Below, in pieces: positions 26,853-36,656 of a stretch of DNA of 64,000 nucleotides (the first letter of the stretch is position 1; the number at the start of each line of letters is the position of its first letter). The notes beneath the pieces are model-generated. The model did no database searches and was not told where the DNA came from. It saw nothing but the letters and a program-made list of their open reading frames with translations. This stretch comes from Marinoscillum furvescens DSM 4134 (GTDB lineage: Bacteria > Bacteroidota > Bacteroidia > Cytophagales > Cyclobacteriaceae). The translations under genes were made by a program, and so were the position numbers. Location of the stretch: positions 248,001 to 312,000 of the forward strand of contig NZ_QREG01000003.1 in the NCBI RefSeq assembly GCF_003386095.1, given 5' to 3'.

Positions 26853-27718
26853 AGTTTTGTTAAGATCATGCTTACCAGGCCCGAAAAAATAATCACGTTC
26901 GTAAAGCGAATTAACCAGGCATAGTCACGCTGACGATCGGCTTTGATCAGCCGGTAAATAAACCACAAAAATACCGGGCCTAGTGCGATAAAAAAGTATC
27001 TTACCCACCAGTTTTGCACTGCCACCAAATATGAAACCAACAAGCCAGCACTCCCCAGGCATACCAGGTAGATGAAGAACTTTGCTCCCCTAACCCCAAA
27101 TATCACTGGAATACTCTGACATCCGAAAGCCGCATCGCCTTTTACATCTTCTATGTCTTTGATCACCTCTCTGATCAGTACGATAGCCATCGCAAAAGCG
27201 GCGTAGACATAAATCAGTATGGCATTGTTTTTTAAGTATACTGCCACTACCAGGAGCGTAAGGCCTGTGAGAAAGGCAATGATCAGATTTCCCAGCAGCG
27301 GCAAACGGCGTAAAAAATTGGAATAGTACCACAATGAAAAAACGGATAAGACATGGATAGCGCCCACGCGAACGTCTAAGAAAAAACCCAGAGCGATACC
27401 GCTGACACTCAACACAAAATGCGCCAACATCGCCAGTCTTCGCCGAAACAAAGTGCCCACCACCACGCGCTCCGGCCGATTGATCATATCGATCTTTTGA
27501 TCATAGTAGTCATTGATGATATATCCTCCGGCTGCTATCATTACTGTGCTGGCTACCATCAGAAAAAAACCCATGCTGGCAATTTGCTCATACTTATGTG
27601 CGTAATCCCCCACCAGAAATATGGCAGATAAGTACTGCGTAGCTCCGATAATCAGCAAGTTGGGGATCCGGCTAGCCCGAAGAAAACCCACAAAATCATA
27701 TCGGAGCAATCGGATCAT
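26849..27718 (-). CDS. UbiA-family prenyltransferase (geranylgeranylglycerol-phosphate type)
   Basis: A 289-residue polytopic membrane protein with eight to nine helices. The two Asp-rich motifs of the UbiA superfamily are clear: NDYYDQKID (about residues 69-77) and DIEDVKGD (about 192-199). Bacteroidota members are usually annotated as geranylgeranylglycerol-phosphate geranylgeranyltransferase, but the actual lipid acceptor is unproven, so only prenyl transfer is safe. It is translationally coupled to purN and the DUF2520 gene by four-base overlaps. Confidence 0.8.
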   Translation of the reverse strand: MIRLLRYDFVGFLRASRIPNLLIIGATQYLSAIFLVGDYAHKYEQIASMGFFLMVASTVMIAAGGYIINDYYDQKIDMINRPERVVVGTLFRRRLAMLAHFVLSVSGIALGFFLDVRVGAIHVLSVFSLWYYSNFLRRLPLLGNLIIAFLTGLTLLVVAVYLKNNAILIYVYAAFAMAIVLIREVIKDIEDVKGDAAFGCQSIPVIFGVRGAKFFIYLVCLGSAGLLVSYLVAVQNWWVRYFFIALGPVFLWFIYRLIKADRQRDYAWLIRFTNVIIFSGLVSMILTKL

Positions 27719-28494
27719 AACTTACCTCGATCGGCAATTTGTTTACTTATCAGCTCGTACAGCCGCGCTACTTCCGGGTTATGCTCCAACAGCCCCAAAT
27801 GTTTGTCCATGGTATTATGATCACCCCTCACTGCCGGACCAGTTTGAGCTTGCGCAGGAGGCATTCGCATGGCCTTGTCCACCGTCTCCTGAATAAGGTG
27901 CTGCAGGTCATTAAGTGCTACTGGTGATGAGGCCAAAAGCTCATCCGCCAGCACAAATAGGTGATTGGTAAAATTATTTGCTAAAACAGCTGCAAGATGT
28001 ACACGCAAGCGCACATCGGACGTGAGCAACTTCACTTTGGGAGATAAAATTTTCGCCAGATCTGCTATCTGTTCTTGTACCTGAGCATTGTTTCCTTCTA
28101 CAAACACAGGGATTTGACTCCAGTCTACAGGCTTGGATTTTGTAAAAGTTTGCAATGGATAAAGCACTCCATATCGCTCATGTGTAGCAAGTACTTTCAT
28201 AGGCTGGGCTCCTGAAGTATGTAGTAAGATACTGTTTTTCGGAAAAGCCACCTCCATCAAGACCGTCTGCAAAACGGCATCAGGAACAGCAAGTAAGATA
28301 AAATCAGCTGATATACCTGCCATTTCTGCAGTAAGACACACATCCGAAGACAGCTGCAATGCATCGATAAAACTCTCACCGGAAACCCTTGACCTGGAAA
28401 CAATATAGTCCGGGGAACGCCCTACAACTGCCAGTCGCTTTGCCAAATGAAAAGCTAAATTTCCAGTTCCGTATATAGCTATCTTTGGCTGCAT
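27715..28494 (-). CDS. Rossmann-like / DUF2520 domain protein
   Basis: A 259-residue predicted NADP-dependent oxidoreductase. The N-terminal Rossmann domain has KIAIYGTGNLAFHLAKRL (GxGxxA at residues 10-15) and LLAVPDAVLQ. The DUF2520 helical domain (about 130-255) has VHLAAVLANNFTNHL and AQTGPAVRGD, a pattern shared with ketopantoate-reductase-like proteins. Substrate unknown. It lies six bases after the ccmF-type gene and overlaps the prenyltransferase by four bases. Confidence 0.85.
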   Translation of the reverse strand: MQPKIAIYGTGNLAFHLAKRLAVVGRSPDYIVSRSRVSGESFIDALQLSSDVCLTAEMAGISADFILLAVPDAVLQTVLMEVAFPKNSILLHTSGAQPMKVLATHERYGVLYPLQTFTKSKPVDWSQIPVFVEGNNAQVQEQIADLAKILSPKVKLLTSDVRLRVHLAAVLANNFTNHLFVLADELLASSPVALNDLQHLIQETVDKAMRMPPAQAQTGPAVRGDHNTMDKHLGLLEHNPEVARLYELISKQIADRGKL

Positions 28495-28500
28495 AGCAGG

Positions 28501-31020
28501 TTATTCCATGCCTTTGTCACGCATTTTCTGAAACTCCCCATAGCGGCGAACAATCGCTACGGTAAATCCAACAACCAGCAAAAAGGTGCCTAACCACAGG
28601 ATATTTATCCAGGGTTTCTTCACAGCCTCTATGATGATCCAGTCTTTTTGAGTAGTGCTTAAGCCAAACACAAAACGATTTTGCTCCGGCTCTATCGTTT
28701 GGATTGTGAGCCTGGACGCGAGATCATTCACTACATCGGGTATGCGTCCGGCCATTTTATCTTTTATCACATAGATGGGTTCAGCTGTGTACGTTTTGTT
28801 TTCACCCTCAATTTCTATGATCGCTTTCACTGCCACATCTCCAGGGCCAAGCGTCACTCCTGGTAGCTGCTGCACAGGCACCATTTCCACAAAACGCGCC
28901 ACATAATCATTGATGAAAAACTGATCCCCTGGTGCTACTGCTATTTCTTCCACTTCGCTCCATTCAATTTCCTGTTCTGGATCTGGAAATGTCCTCACGT
29001 GGGTGTATAAGTCGGCAGTAAGCGTTCGGTTTATGTCAGGAGAATAAACGATCATGTCCATGGTCTCATTTATCTGAACCCGCGGATATAGCGTAAAGTC
29101 CCCTTTACCTGGCTGTGTATACACCACTTCGAAGTAGCTATTCTCCGCATTGATGATCTCCACTGTATCTCCCGGGCTCAGCCTGGTGCCATCACTACTC
29201 ACGGTTTCGTTTCCAATAATCAGCTCCAATGGACCCGCTGCAGTTTCTATGTCATTCACGTCCACATAGCCATAGTCAGTGGTAAGCTTACGCATGCCTT
29301 TGTAGGTCATGAAATAGTCTTCCATTTGGCGAGGCTCGTTCAAAAAGAGGAGCAGGTTGTTTTGGTTTACTTCATCCGGAAACTCCTTACTCCAGAGCAT
29401 CCCCGTGTTGTTCTTGGACAATATCTTGGAGTATCCAGAACTAAAAAGCACACCGATCAGCATCAAAGCGACTCCAATATGTGCTATCGCCCCTCCACTA
29501 AGTTTGATGTTTGATTTGGCTACCGAAAGGAATATTTTGGCATTGGCTACTACCGAGTACACCGATGTGGTCAGCAGCAGCAGGTACCAGATGTCTTGTA
29601 CCTTGGCCACTATGAAAATCACAGCTGTAATCAAAAGTGAAATCATCACCGGTACTGTAAGCGCCTGCTTGAGCTTTTGCTTGTCCATTTTATTCCACCA
29701 GAAAAACTGCCCGGTACCCGACAGGAGTGCGAGTAAGATGGCAAAATACAATTGGAATTTGGTATAAAACTCCACCTGATCGGCCGGTGGGGCCATGTTG
29801 CTACTGCCGCCAAATAGCTCAACGATTTCGTTCCATACAGGAATGGATGTAGGTATGATTACCTGAAATGCCATGAGACACAGCACGGTAGCACCCATGA
29901 AAATCCAAAACTCACGGGAATATGCCGATGTTTCTTCTTCTGATGATGGCATTTTGCGCCAGGCCCGTACACACAGCAGAACAGCCAGCAGTATAAAAAC
30001 AAATAAGTAGATCAGCAGCTGTCCTGATAATCCCAGGTCGGTAAACGAGTGAACTGACGAATTGCCCAGCACGCCACTACGGGTGAGAAATGTGCTATAG
30101 ACTATAAGTATGTAACTGCTCAATATCAATATAACGGATGCCTTCAGCGCAGATGGGCTCTTTTTGAAGGCTATCATAGTATGGATGCCTGCAACCAGCA
30201 CCAACCAAGGCACATATACTGCATTTTCTACGGGGTCCCAGTTCCAGTACCCACCAAAGTTGAGCGTTTCATACGCCCAGTAGGCACCCATAAGAATACC
30301 CACGCCCAGCACGCACGCTGAAAACTGCGCCCAGGGCAAAGCGGGACGAATCCATTCTTTGAACCTTCCTGTGATCAAGCCCGCTACAGCATAGGCAAAT
30401 GGAATGACCGTAGTAGCAAACCCCAAAAACAACGTAGGCGGATGAATCACCATCCAGTAGTTCTGTAGTAGTGGATTGAGGCCGCGTCCATCTTCTGGAA
30501 TATAGTCCGGCTGGATGCCAAAAATGGGGTCATTTACTACATCTCTCAGGAGCAAAAACGGAGAGCTTCCGATCTTCACATCAAAGATCACCACTCCCAT
30601 AATCATAGATACCAAAAAGATTTGTGTGAAGGAAAAAACCGCCATCATAGAGGCTCTCCATGACTTATTGGTATGAATTAATACCAGGCCTAAGACAGCA
30701 TTCCAAAACATCCAGAGCAGGAAAGATCCTTCCTGACCGTTCCAAAAGCTCGAAATCTGATAATATACCGGAAGAATCTTTGAGGTGTAGTTGTACACGT
30801 AGTGATACTCAAACATATGACCTGAAATCATTGCGAAAAGCGTACCTGCTATCGCAAAAATGGCCAGTGCGTGCACATAAAAGGCTCCCTTTGCAAAGCG
30901 AGCCCATGAGGTATCAGTGTTATGTATGTTTTTGGCAAATGCATATGTGGCTACTACAGCCGACACAAACGCCAGGATCACTAAAAAGTGCCCCAGATTT
31001 CCTACAAAATAGTGGATCAT
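28501..31020 (-). CDS. ccmF: CcmF/CcsA-type haem lyase of cytochrome c maturation
   Basis: An 839-residue membrane protein with about fifteen helices, ligating haem to apocytochrome c. The tryptophan-rich WWD-type haem-handling motif reads GGYWNWDPVENAVYVPWLVL (about residues 257-276). WNGQEGSFLLW near residue 93 and HPPTLFLGF near 194 are further CcmF signatures. A large periplasmic loop occupies about residues 545-800, followed by a final helix. It follows ccmE with a 3-base gap; ccmG and ccmH are not in the window. Confidence 0.92.
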   Translation of the reverse strand: MIHYFVGNLGHFLVILAFVSAVVATYAFAKNIHNTDTSWARFAKGAFYVHALAIFAIAGTLFAMISGHMFEYHYVYNYTSKILPVYYQISSFWNGQEGSFLLWMFWNAVLGLVLIHTNKSWRASMMAVFSFTQIFLVSMIMGVVIFDVKIGSSPFLLLRDVVNDPIFGIQPDYIPEDGRGLNPLLQNYWMVIHPPTLFLGFATTVIPFAYAVAGLITGRFKEWIRPALPWAQFSACVLGVGILMGAYWAYETLNFGGYWNWDPVENAVYVPWLVLVAGIHTMIAFKKSPSALKASVILILSSYILIVYSTFLTRSGVLGNSSVHSFTDLGLSGQLLIYLFVFILLAVLLCVRAWRKMPSSEEETSAYSREFWIFMGATVLCLMAFQVIIPTSIPVWNEIVELFGGSSNMAPPADQVEFYTKFQLYFAILLALLSGTGQFFWWNKMDKQKLKQALTVPVMISLLITAVIFIVAKVQDIWYLLLLTTSVYSVVANAKIFLSVAKSNIKLSGGAIAHIGVALMLIGVLFSSGYSKILSKNNTGMLWSKEFPDEVNQNNLLLFLNEPRQMEDYFMTYKGMRKLTTDYGYVDVNDIETAAGPLELIIGNETVSSDGTRLSPGDTVEIINAENSYFEVVYTQPGKGDFTLYPRVQINETMDMIVYSPDINRTLTADLYTHVRTFPDPEQEIEWSEVEEIAVAPGDQFFINDYVARFVEMVPVQQLPGVTLGPGDVAVKAIIEIEGENKTYTAEPIYVIKDKMAGRIPDVVNDLASRLTIQTIEPEQNRFVFGLSTTQKDWIIIEAVKKPWINILWLGTFLLVVGFTVAIVRRYGEFQKMRDKGME

Positions 31021-31023
31021 TCT

Positions 31024-31428
31024 TTAGACATTCACGCCTTCTTCCTGATATTTAGAAGGACATTTTAGTAATATTTTTTCAGCTACGAAGCGATCGTTTT
31101 GGTAAGCCCCTACTACCACTACCTGCTCAGATCGGAGAAAATCTGTGGGCATAGGGTTTGCATGGTATACGGTCTGTATTTCATTGTTTTCATCCACCAT
31201 CTCAAACTTAAATGACAGCATGTTTGGGCTAGGGTGAATTCCTATTACATTGCCATTCTCGTCTTTGCGAAGCTTCCCTACCACGTGGATTTTGTTGGCA
31301 TTGCCACTAGACGCCATTTCTTTGGCATCCTCAAAAGTGACATATGCACTGGCATCTCCTGCAGTAGACATAATCACCACTATGGCCATAGCTATGATGA
31401 GTATCCCAAGTATGTGACTTTTTTTCAT
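31024..31428 (-). CDS. ccmE: CcmE haem chaperone, Cys (CxxxY) variant
   Basis: CcmE carries haem from CcmC to CcmF in the periplasm. The 134-residue protein has an N-terminal anchor (residues 6-22) and an OB-fold domain (about 28-118). The covalent haem-binding His of classic CcmE (HxxxY) is replaced by Cys123 in KCPSKY, with Tyr127 kept. This is the CxxxY type known from Desulfovibrio and archaea. It overlaps ccmD by four bases. Confidence 0.92.
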   Translation of the reverse strand: MKKSHILGILIIAMAIVVIMSTAGDASAYVTFEDAKEMASSGNANKIHVVGKLRKDENGNVIGIHPSPNMLSFKFEMVDENNEIQTVYHANPMPTDFLRSEQVVVVGAYQNDRFVAEKILLKCPSKYQEEGVNV

Positions 31429-31652
31429 TTTGCTCGATCGTTTATTTCGTCTTCCAGTTTTTTCACTTTTCGGTCTACACGTAGGAGGTAATAGAAAAAG
31501 CCTACCAGCAGAATGAGCACAATTCCAACCACCACGTAAATTTTACCCTCGCTGCGAAAGCTATCGGCCATGGGGATTTGTACTAGTACATTGTTCACAA
31601 AAACGGCAGGTTGTATCAATAAGTTCGATAAAATAGTCCGTAGCTCAATCAT
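31425..31652 (-). CDS. ccmD: CcmD-like small membrane protein
   Basis: A 75-residue protein with one strong membrane helix (about residues 36-57, YVVVGIVLILLVGFFYYLL) followed by a charged cytoplasmic tail (DRKVKKLEDEINDRAK), the usual CcmD layout. CcmD helps release holo-CcmE from the CcmABC complex. Position between ccmC (8-base overlap) and ccmE (4-base overlap) is the main support, since CcmD sequences are weakly conserved. The N-terminal 30 residues are longer than in typical CcmD. Confidence 0.75.
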   Translation of the reverse strand: MIELRTILSNLLIQPAVFVNNVLVQIPMADSFRSEGKIYVVVGIVLILLVGFFYYLLRVDRKVKKLEDEINDRAK

Positions 31653-32316
31653 CGAGTTGTTCTTTTAATTTTCTATATCTGATTTTGATGGTAGCCACCC
31701 AAAAGCCCAGCAATGTCCATCCGATCACTGCCGGATAAAACACCAGGCGAAGATTGCTATCCAGATCATATGCATTAAACCCAGGGTTTCCTCCATTACC
31801 CGGATGGAGGCTATCGGTCATTCGAGGTAATATAAAAAGCAGAGGAATGAGTGCTGCAAACGCAAAAATATTATAAACAGACGCGATCTTGGCCCGCTGC
31901 TGCTCATCCTGAATACTCCCTCTAAGTATGAAATAAGCAAAATAGATCAACAAGCCAATGGCCGAAGCATTTTGCTTAGGATCGCTACTCCAGGGCTCGC
32001 CCCAGGTAAATGTGGCCCAAAACATACCGGTAATCATGCCCAACACACCAAAAACAATGCCTACTTCTGCCAGCTGGCTGCTCATGATGTCATTTTCCAT
32101 ACGGCCATTGGCAAGATACCGCACCGACTGTATGACTGATCCTAAAAAGAGAAACAACATACCAAACCACATGGGCACATGAAAGTGTAGTACCCGGATA
32201 GTTTCATTGAGAATGGGTAAACGAGGTACGGTAAACATAAATCCTCCTATCACTACATAGATCAGTAGTGCTATCGTTAGCCATTTCCACCAGTCCGTCC
32301 TCAGTAAATACTTCAT
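31645..32316 (-). CDS. ccmC: CcmC-type haem transfer protein
   Basis: A 223-residue protein with six membrane helices and the WWD-type motif TFTWGEPWSSDPKQNASAIG (about residues 106-125), plus flanking haem-ligand His in LHFHVPMWFG (about 43-52). CcmC loads haem on CcmE. It precedes ccmD and ccmE in one operon. Confidence 0.9.
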   Translation of the reverse strand: MKYLLRTDWWKWLTIALLIYVVIGGFMFTVPRLPILNETIRVLHFHVPMWFGMLFLFLGSVIQSVRYLANGRMENDIMSSQLAEVGIVFGVLGMITGMFWATFTWGEPWSSDPKQNASAIGLLIYFAYFILRGSIQDEQQRAKIASVYNIFAFAALIPLLFILPRMTDSLHPGNGGNPGFNAYDLDSNLRLVFYPAVIGWTLLGFWVATIKIRYRKLKEQLDD

Positions 32317-32331
32317 GTGTTTAATTGTCTT

Positions 32332-32430
32332 TTATTGGTCACACGGAATGCCCTGCTGCACCATGGGTACACCGACCCTATATTTTACGTCTTCCTTGTA
32401 GTCGATATCGTTTTCTATGTGGACATTCAT
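32332..32430 (-). CDS. possible 32-residue small protein between ccmB and ccmC
   Basis: Between the ccmB stop and ccmC start lies an open frame of 32 codons, MNVHIENDIDYKEDVKYRVG to GIPCDQ, beginning three bases after the ccmB stop and ending 15 bases before ccmC. The spacing suits translational coupling and it is too short for most annotation pipelines. It is soluble and acidic with one Cys near the end. No family is recognised; it could equally be untranslated spacer. Confidence 0.3.
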   Translation of the reverse strand: MNVHIENDIDYKEDVKYRVGVPMVQQGIPCDQ

Positions 32431-32433
32431 ATG

Positions 32434-33087
32434 CTATGATTTCCAGGTGTAAGGAAACAATATGTAAGCGAGCGCAATAATAATAACATTCACACTCAGG
32501 AGGGTTATCAGGTTGCCGGTAATGTCGCTCCAGGCACCACCCAGCACCAATATTTGAGAATTGGAGATGGCTAAAATCAAAATAGGGATGATCACCGGAA
32601 AACCAAGAATGGCCATCATCACGGCATTGTTGTTGGTTTTGCTAGAGATAGACGACACCATAGTAAATGCTGCCGACAGCCCTATAGAACCTACAGCCAG
32701 ATTGACCAAAAAGGCACCTATAGTGCGTACCGGAAAACCAAGAAACAACGCATAAAACAGCATGGCTATGGCCACCAGAATTAGCTGATAGATGCAGTAA
32801 TAAATGAATTTGGCAACAATGATACGCTCCGGCTTTATTGCATAGAAATAATATAAGGTGCGGTCATCCTCTTGCGAAAAACTCTTTGCCACGGCATTGA
32901 TAGAAACAAACAGAAGAATCACCCAAAAGAGGGCATTCCAAACCTCCGGACTGATAAAGCCTGAAAAAGACAAAAAACTGGTGATAATGAGTGATGCTAT
33001 GTACAGTACAATGCCTGCCAATGGATAGCGCGTACGCCAATCTATCTGCCAATCCTTATATACCAGCCACCGCAACTGCTCAATCAT
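32434..33087 (-). CDS. ccmB: haem exporter membrane protein CcmB
   Basis: The permease partner of CcmA in the CcmABC haem-delivery ABC transporter. The 217 residues contain six membrane helices and the FSQEDDRTLYYFYAIKPE cytosolic segment (about residues 69-86), typical of CcmB, plus SIGLSAAFTMVSSIS. ccmA is not in the window. It starts the long minus-strand block and is divergent from the sugar-epimerase gene across 60 bases. Confidence 0.9.
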   Translation of the reverse strand: MIEQLRWLVYKDWQIDWRTRYPLAGIVLYIASLIITSFLSFSGFISPEVWNALFWVILLFVSINAVAKSFSQEDDRTLYYFYAIKPERIIVAKFIYYCIYQLILVAIAMLFYALFLGFPVRTIGAFLVNLAVGSIGLSAAFTMVSSISSKTNNNAVMMAILGFPVIIPILILAISNSQILVLGGAWSDITGNLITLLSVNVIIIALAYILFPYTWKS

Positions 33088-33147
33088 GGCACAAAATTAA
33101 GGTGTGGCCACTACACTATACGCACCTATTGTTGTAAAAAGGCACAA

Positions 33148-34200
33148 ATGATTTTAGCATTGCATAAAACCGCAAGCAAATTGGATACAAAAAACCCTAT
33201 TCTCGTCACCGGCACCGCCGGGTTTATTGGCTTTCATCTGGCTCAGCGTCTGCTGCGCGAAGGATATCAGGTAGTAGGCATCGACATGGTCAACGACTAT
33301 TATGATGTAAACCTCAAGGAAGCAAGACTTAAAGTCCTCGAAGCATACGAAGGCTATACCTTCTACCGCTTCAATCTGATGGACAAGGAACAACTCTTTG
33401 AAGTCTTTGACAAACACCAATTTGACTATGCCGTAAACCTGGCAGCCCAGGCTGGAGTGCGCCACTCGCTCACACATCCACAAGACTATGTGGACTACAA
33501 CATCACCGGATTTCTCAACATTCTGGAAGCATGTCGCCACAAAGGCATCAAACATCTGGTCTATGCTTCATCAAGTTCGGTATACGGAGCCAATACGAAT
33601 TTCCCATTTTCTGAAAGCCGCGGGGTAGACCACCCTGTTTCGCTATATGCGGCCTCTAAAAAAGCCAACGAAATGATGGCTCATTCTTATGCCCAGAATT
33701 ATGGTGTCTGCTCTACTGGCCTGCGCTTTTTCTCCGTTTATGGCCCCTGGGGGCGACCTGACATGGCGCTGTTCATTTTTGCAAAACGTATGCTCGCCGG
33801 GGAAACCATAGATGTCTACAACAACGGCGAGATGCTGAGAGACTTTACCTACATAGATGACATAGTAGAAGGGGTCTATCGCTTGCTCCAGCAGCCTGCC
33901 GAACCAGACGCAAACTGGGACAGCAACAACCCAAACCCGTCACGAAGTACCTGGCCATTCCGAATCTACAACATCGGCAACAGTAGTCCCGTAAAACTCA
34001 TGGACTTTGTGCATGCCATCGAAAAGGAGCTTGGCATCAAAGCCGACATCAACTTCATGCCCCTACAAACTGGTGATGTCCCCCAAAGTATATCGGACGT
34101 AAGTGCACTAGAAGAAGCTGTTGGTTATAAACCCTCCACATCCGTGGAAACAGGCATTAAAAACTTCATTAGCTGGTTTAGAGATTATTATAAACTATGA
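33148..34200 (+). CDS. NAD-dependent epimerase (UDP-glucuronate 4-epimerase type)
   Basis: A 350-residue extended short-chain dehydrogenase. The NAD-binding GxxGxxG is in [14 protein letters not shown] (residues 20-33), followed by [16 protein letters not shown], the fingerprint of uronate 4-epimerases. Catalytic SSS is in YASSSSVYG and YxxxK in YAASKKANE. It would make UDP-galacturonate or a related sugar for surface polysaccharide. Its stop overlaps the rfbB start by four bases. Confidence 0.85.
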   Translation: MILALHKTASKLDTKNPILVTGTAGFIGFHLAQRLLREGYQVVGIDMVNDYYDVNLKEARLKVLEAYEGYTFYRFNLMDKEQLFEVFDKHQFDYAVNLAAQAGVRHSLTHPQDYVDYNITGFLNILEACRHKGIKHLVYASSSSVYGANTNFPFSESRGVDHPVSLYAASKKANEMMAHSYAQNYGVCSTGLRFFSVYGPWGRPDMALFIFAKRMLAGETIDVYNNGEMLRDFTYIDDIVEGVYRLLQQPAEPDANWDSNNPNPSRSTWPFRIYNIGNSSPVKLMDFVHAIEKELGIKADINFMPLQTGDVPQSISDVSALEEAVGYKPSTSVETGIKNFISWFRDYYKL

Positions 34201-35249
34201 GTACTCAAAAAATATTAATTACCGGAGGAGCAGGCTTCATCGGCTCCCACGTGGTGAGGCTTTTTGTGCAGCGCTATTCGGACTATGAGATTTACAATCT
34301 GGATACACTCACCTATGCGGGAAATCTGGAAAACCTTCGCGATATCGAATCCAGCCCCAACTACCATTTTGTAAAGGGAGACATTTGCGATGAAGCTTTT
34401 ATCGACGCACTTTTCGCCGAGCACCAGTTTGATGGAGTCATTCACCTGGCAGCCGAATCACACGTAGACCGCTCTATCAAAGACCCTATGGCATTTATCC
34501 GCACCAATGTGTTTGGTACAGTAAACCTACTCAATGCTGCCAAAAAGCATTGGGAGGATTTTACGGGTAAGCGCTTCTACCACATCAGTACCGATGAGGT
34601 GTATGGATCGCTCGGTGATACCGGGTTCTTTCTAGAAACCACGCCCTACGATCCCAAGTCGCCCTACTCCGCCTCCAAAGCCAGCTCCGATCACTTTGTG
34701 CGAGCATATGCCAACACCTACGGCCTGCCGGTGGTCATTTCCAACTGCTCCAACAACTATGGGCCTTACCAGTTTCCTGAAAAACTGATCCCACTGGTGA
34801 TTCACAACATTCGCAACGAAAAACAGCTTCCTGTTTACGGAAAGGGAGAAAACATCCGCGACTGGCTGTACGTAATCGACCATGCACGGGCAATAGATGT
34901 CATTTACCATGAAGGTAAAGACAATGAGACCTACAACATTGGTGGGTTCAACGAATGGAAAAACATCGACCTGGTGCGCATGCTGTGTGACATCATGGAT
35001 GAGAAGCTAGGTAAGCCAGTGGGCACTTCCCAGGAGCTCATCACATTTGTGACTGACCGTGCGGGACATGACCTGCGCTACGCCATCGATGCATCCAAAA
35101 TCAAAGATGAACTGGGCTGGGAGCCCTCCCTTCAATTTGAGGAAGGTCTGCGAAAAACCGTAGATTGGTATTTAGAAAATCAGCAATGGCTCGATGATGT
35201 CACTTCGGGTGAATATCAAAATTATTATCAGGAGCATTACAAAGGATAA
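34197..35249 (+). CDS. rfbB: dTDP-glucose 4,6-dehydratase
   Basis: Converts dTDP-glucose to dTDP-4-keto-6-deoxyglucose. The 350 residues have [14 protein letters not shown] (residues 7-20), [12 protein letters not shown], the catalytic triad region [10 protein letters not shown], and [10 protein letters not shown] with the YxxxK pair. C-terminal [15 protein letters not shown] is also diagnostic. It is flanked by the epimerase and rfbA in one operon. Confidence 0.96.
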   Translation: MSTQKILITGGAGFIGSHVVRLFVQRYSDYEIYNLDTLTYAGNLENLRDIESSPNYHFVKGDICDEAFIDALFAEHQFDGVIHLAAESHVDRSIKDPMAFIRTNVFGTVNLLNAAKKHWEDFTGKRFYHISTDEVYGSLGDTGFFLETTPYDPKSPYSASKASSDHFVRAYANTYGLPVVISNCSNNYGPYQFPEKLIPLVIHNIRNEKQLPVYGKGENIRDWLYVIDHARAIDVIYHEGKDNETYNIGGFNEWKNIDLVRMLCDIMDEKLGKPVGTSQELITFVTDRAGHDLRYAIDASKIKDELGWEPSLQFEEGLRKTVDWYLENQQWLDDVTSGEYQNYYQEHYKG

Positions 35250-35250
35250 C

Positions 35251-36117
35251 ATGAAAGGAATCATACTAGCCGGCGGCAGTGGCACCAGATTACATCCGCT
35301 CACCTATGCGGTGAGCAAGCAAATTCTGCCGGTGTACGACAAGCCCATGATCTATTACCCACTGTCTGTGCTGATGCTTTCGGGCATTCGCGAGATATTG
35401 ATCATTTCCACACCTCGTGACCTTCCGGTATTCAAAGAACTGCTGGGTGATGGTCGCCAGCTTGGGTGTGAGTTTACGTACGAGGTTCAAGAAAAACCCG
35501 AAGGACTGGCTCAGGCATTTCTGATAGGAGAACAGTTTATCGGCAATGACTCGGTATCGCTCATCCTGGGAGACAATATCTTCTATGCGTCTGGTTTTTC
35601 TAAAAAGCTACAATCGTGTGTGGACCCTGATGGCGGGCTGGTATTTGCCTACCGGGTAAATGACCCTGAGCGCTATGGTGTGGTGGATTTTGACGAAACG
35701 GGCAAGGTGCTGTCCATCGAAGAGAAGCCAGCCGAACCCAAGTCACACTATGCGGTGCCTGGCCTCTATTTTTATGACAACAACGTAATAGAAATCGCTA
35801 AAAACATCCAGCCGAGTGCACGTGGTGAGTTGGAAATCACTGAAGTAAACAACCAATACCTGCAGCAAGGCAAACTACGCGTGGAAAAGCTGGACCGGGG
35901 TACCGCCTGGCTAGATACGGGCACCTTTCAGTCGCTGATGCAGGCGGGCGAATTTGTGCATGCCATAGAAGCGCGCCAGGGCCTCAAAGTAGGTTGCATC
36001 GAAGAGGTAGCTTATAAAATGAACTTTATAGACCAGCAGCAGCTGGAAAAACTCGCAAAACCCTTGGTGAAAAGTGGGTATGGTGAGTACTTAATGAATG
36101 TCCCTAAATGGAAGTAA
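35251..36117 (+). CDS. rfbA: glucose-1-phosphate thymidylyltransferase
   Basis: Makes dTDP-glucose from dTTP and glucose 1-phosphate, the entry step to dTDP-sugars. The 288 residues begin [18 protein letters not shown], the nucleotide-binding signature, with [25 protein letters not shown] and [23 protein letters not shown] 35251 is chosen because it starts the signature directly; the frame upstream overlaps rfbB. Its 3' end overlaps rfbC by ten bases. Confidence 0.96.
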   Translation: MKGIILAGGSGTRLHPLTYAVSKQILPVYDKPMIYYPLSVLMLSGIREILIISTPRDLPVFKELLGDGRQLGCEFTYEVQEKPEGLAQAFLIGEQFIGNDSVSLILGDNIFYASGFSKKLQSCVDPDGGLVFAYRVNDPERYGVVDFDETGKVLSIEEKPAEPKSHYAVPGLYFYDNNVIEIAKNIQPSARGELEITEVNNQYLQQGKLRVEKLDRGTAWLDTGTFQSLMQAGEFVHAIEARQGLKVGCIEEVAYKMNFIDQQQLEKLAKPLVKSGYGEYLMNVPKWK

Positions 36118-36656
36118 TAGACACACCGCTCAAAGATTGTAGGATCATCAAAGCTCAAAAATTTGGTGATGAACGAGGTTTCTTTCTGGAGTCTTTCAAT
36201 CAAAAAGAATTAGCAGCTGCTGGCATTTCCTTTGATGTTCGACAGATCAACTTTGCCAAATCACAGCAAAATGTACTCCGGGGCCTTCACTATCAGCTAG
36301 ACCCACACGCTCAAACCAAGCTGGTAGGAGTCATCAATGGTGCAGTGCTGGACGTAGTAGTTGACCTGCGTGAAGACTCACCAAGCTATTTGCAGCATTA
36401 TAAACTGAAAATAGACAGCCAGGATATTTTTCTCCTGGTACCAAGAGGCTTTGCACACGGATACTACACGCTGGCACCAGAAACAGTTTTTTACTATGCG
36501 GTAGATAATTTTTATCACCCAGAATCTGAGCGAGGTGTGCTGTATAATGATCCGGAGCTGGGGATCGACTGGGAACTTGCGGGTGAGCCTACCATTTCTG
36601 CCAAAGACCTCAAACAACCCACCATCAAAGAAATACAAAAGCTTACTGCTCGTTGA
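36108..36656 (+). CDS. rfbC: dTDP-4-dehydrorhamnose 3,5-epimerase
   Basis: A 182-residue cupin epimerase. [13 protein letters not shown] (residues 19-31), VLRGLHYQ with the catalytic His near 63, and [10 protein letters not shown] match RfbC. It acts after RfbB. No rfbD reductase follows; the operon ends convergently with DUF547 with a 14-base overlap of the 3' ends. Either rfbD is elsewhere or the 4-keto sugar serves another product. Confidence 0.94.
   Translation: MEVIDTPLKDCRIIKAQKFGDERGFFLESFNQKELAAAGISFDVRQINFAKSQQNVLRGLHYQLDPHAQTKLVGVINGAVLDVVVDLREDSPSYLQHYKLKIDSQDIFLLVPRGFAHGYYTLAPETVFYYAVDNFYHPESERGVLYNDPELGIDWELAGEPTISAKDLKQPTIKEIQKLTAR

Noticed and set aside
33092-33099. TAATTTTG box upstream of ccmB on the minus strand
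   Set aside because: It matches the -7 consensus but lies only four bases from the start codon and has no -33 element, so transcription would begin at or inside the start codon.
33129-33139. Single TTGTTGTAAAA resembling the LytTR repeat upstream of the epimerase
   Set aside because: There is only one copy with no second half-site at 21 bp, so it is likely chance.
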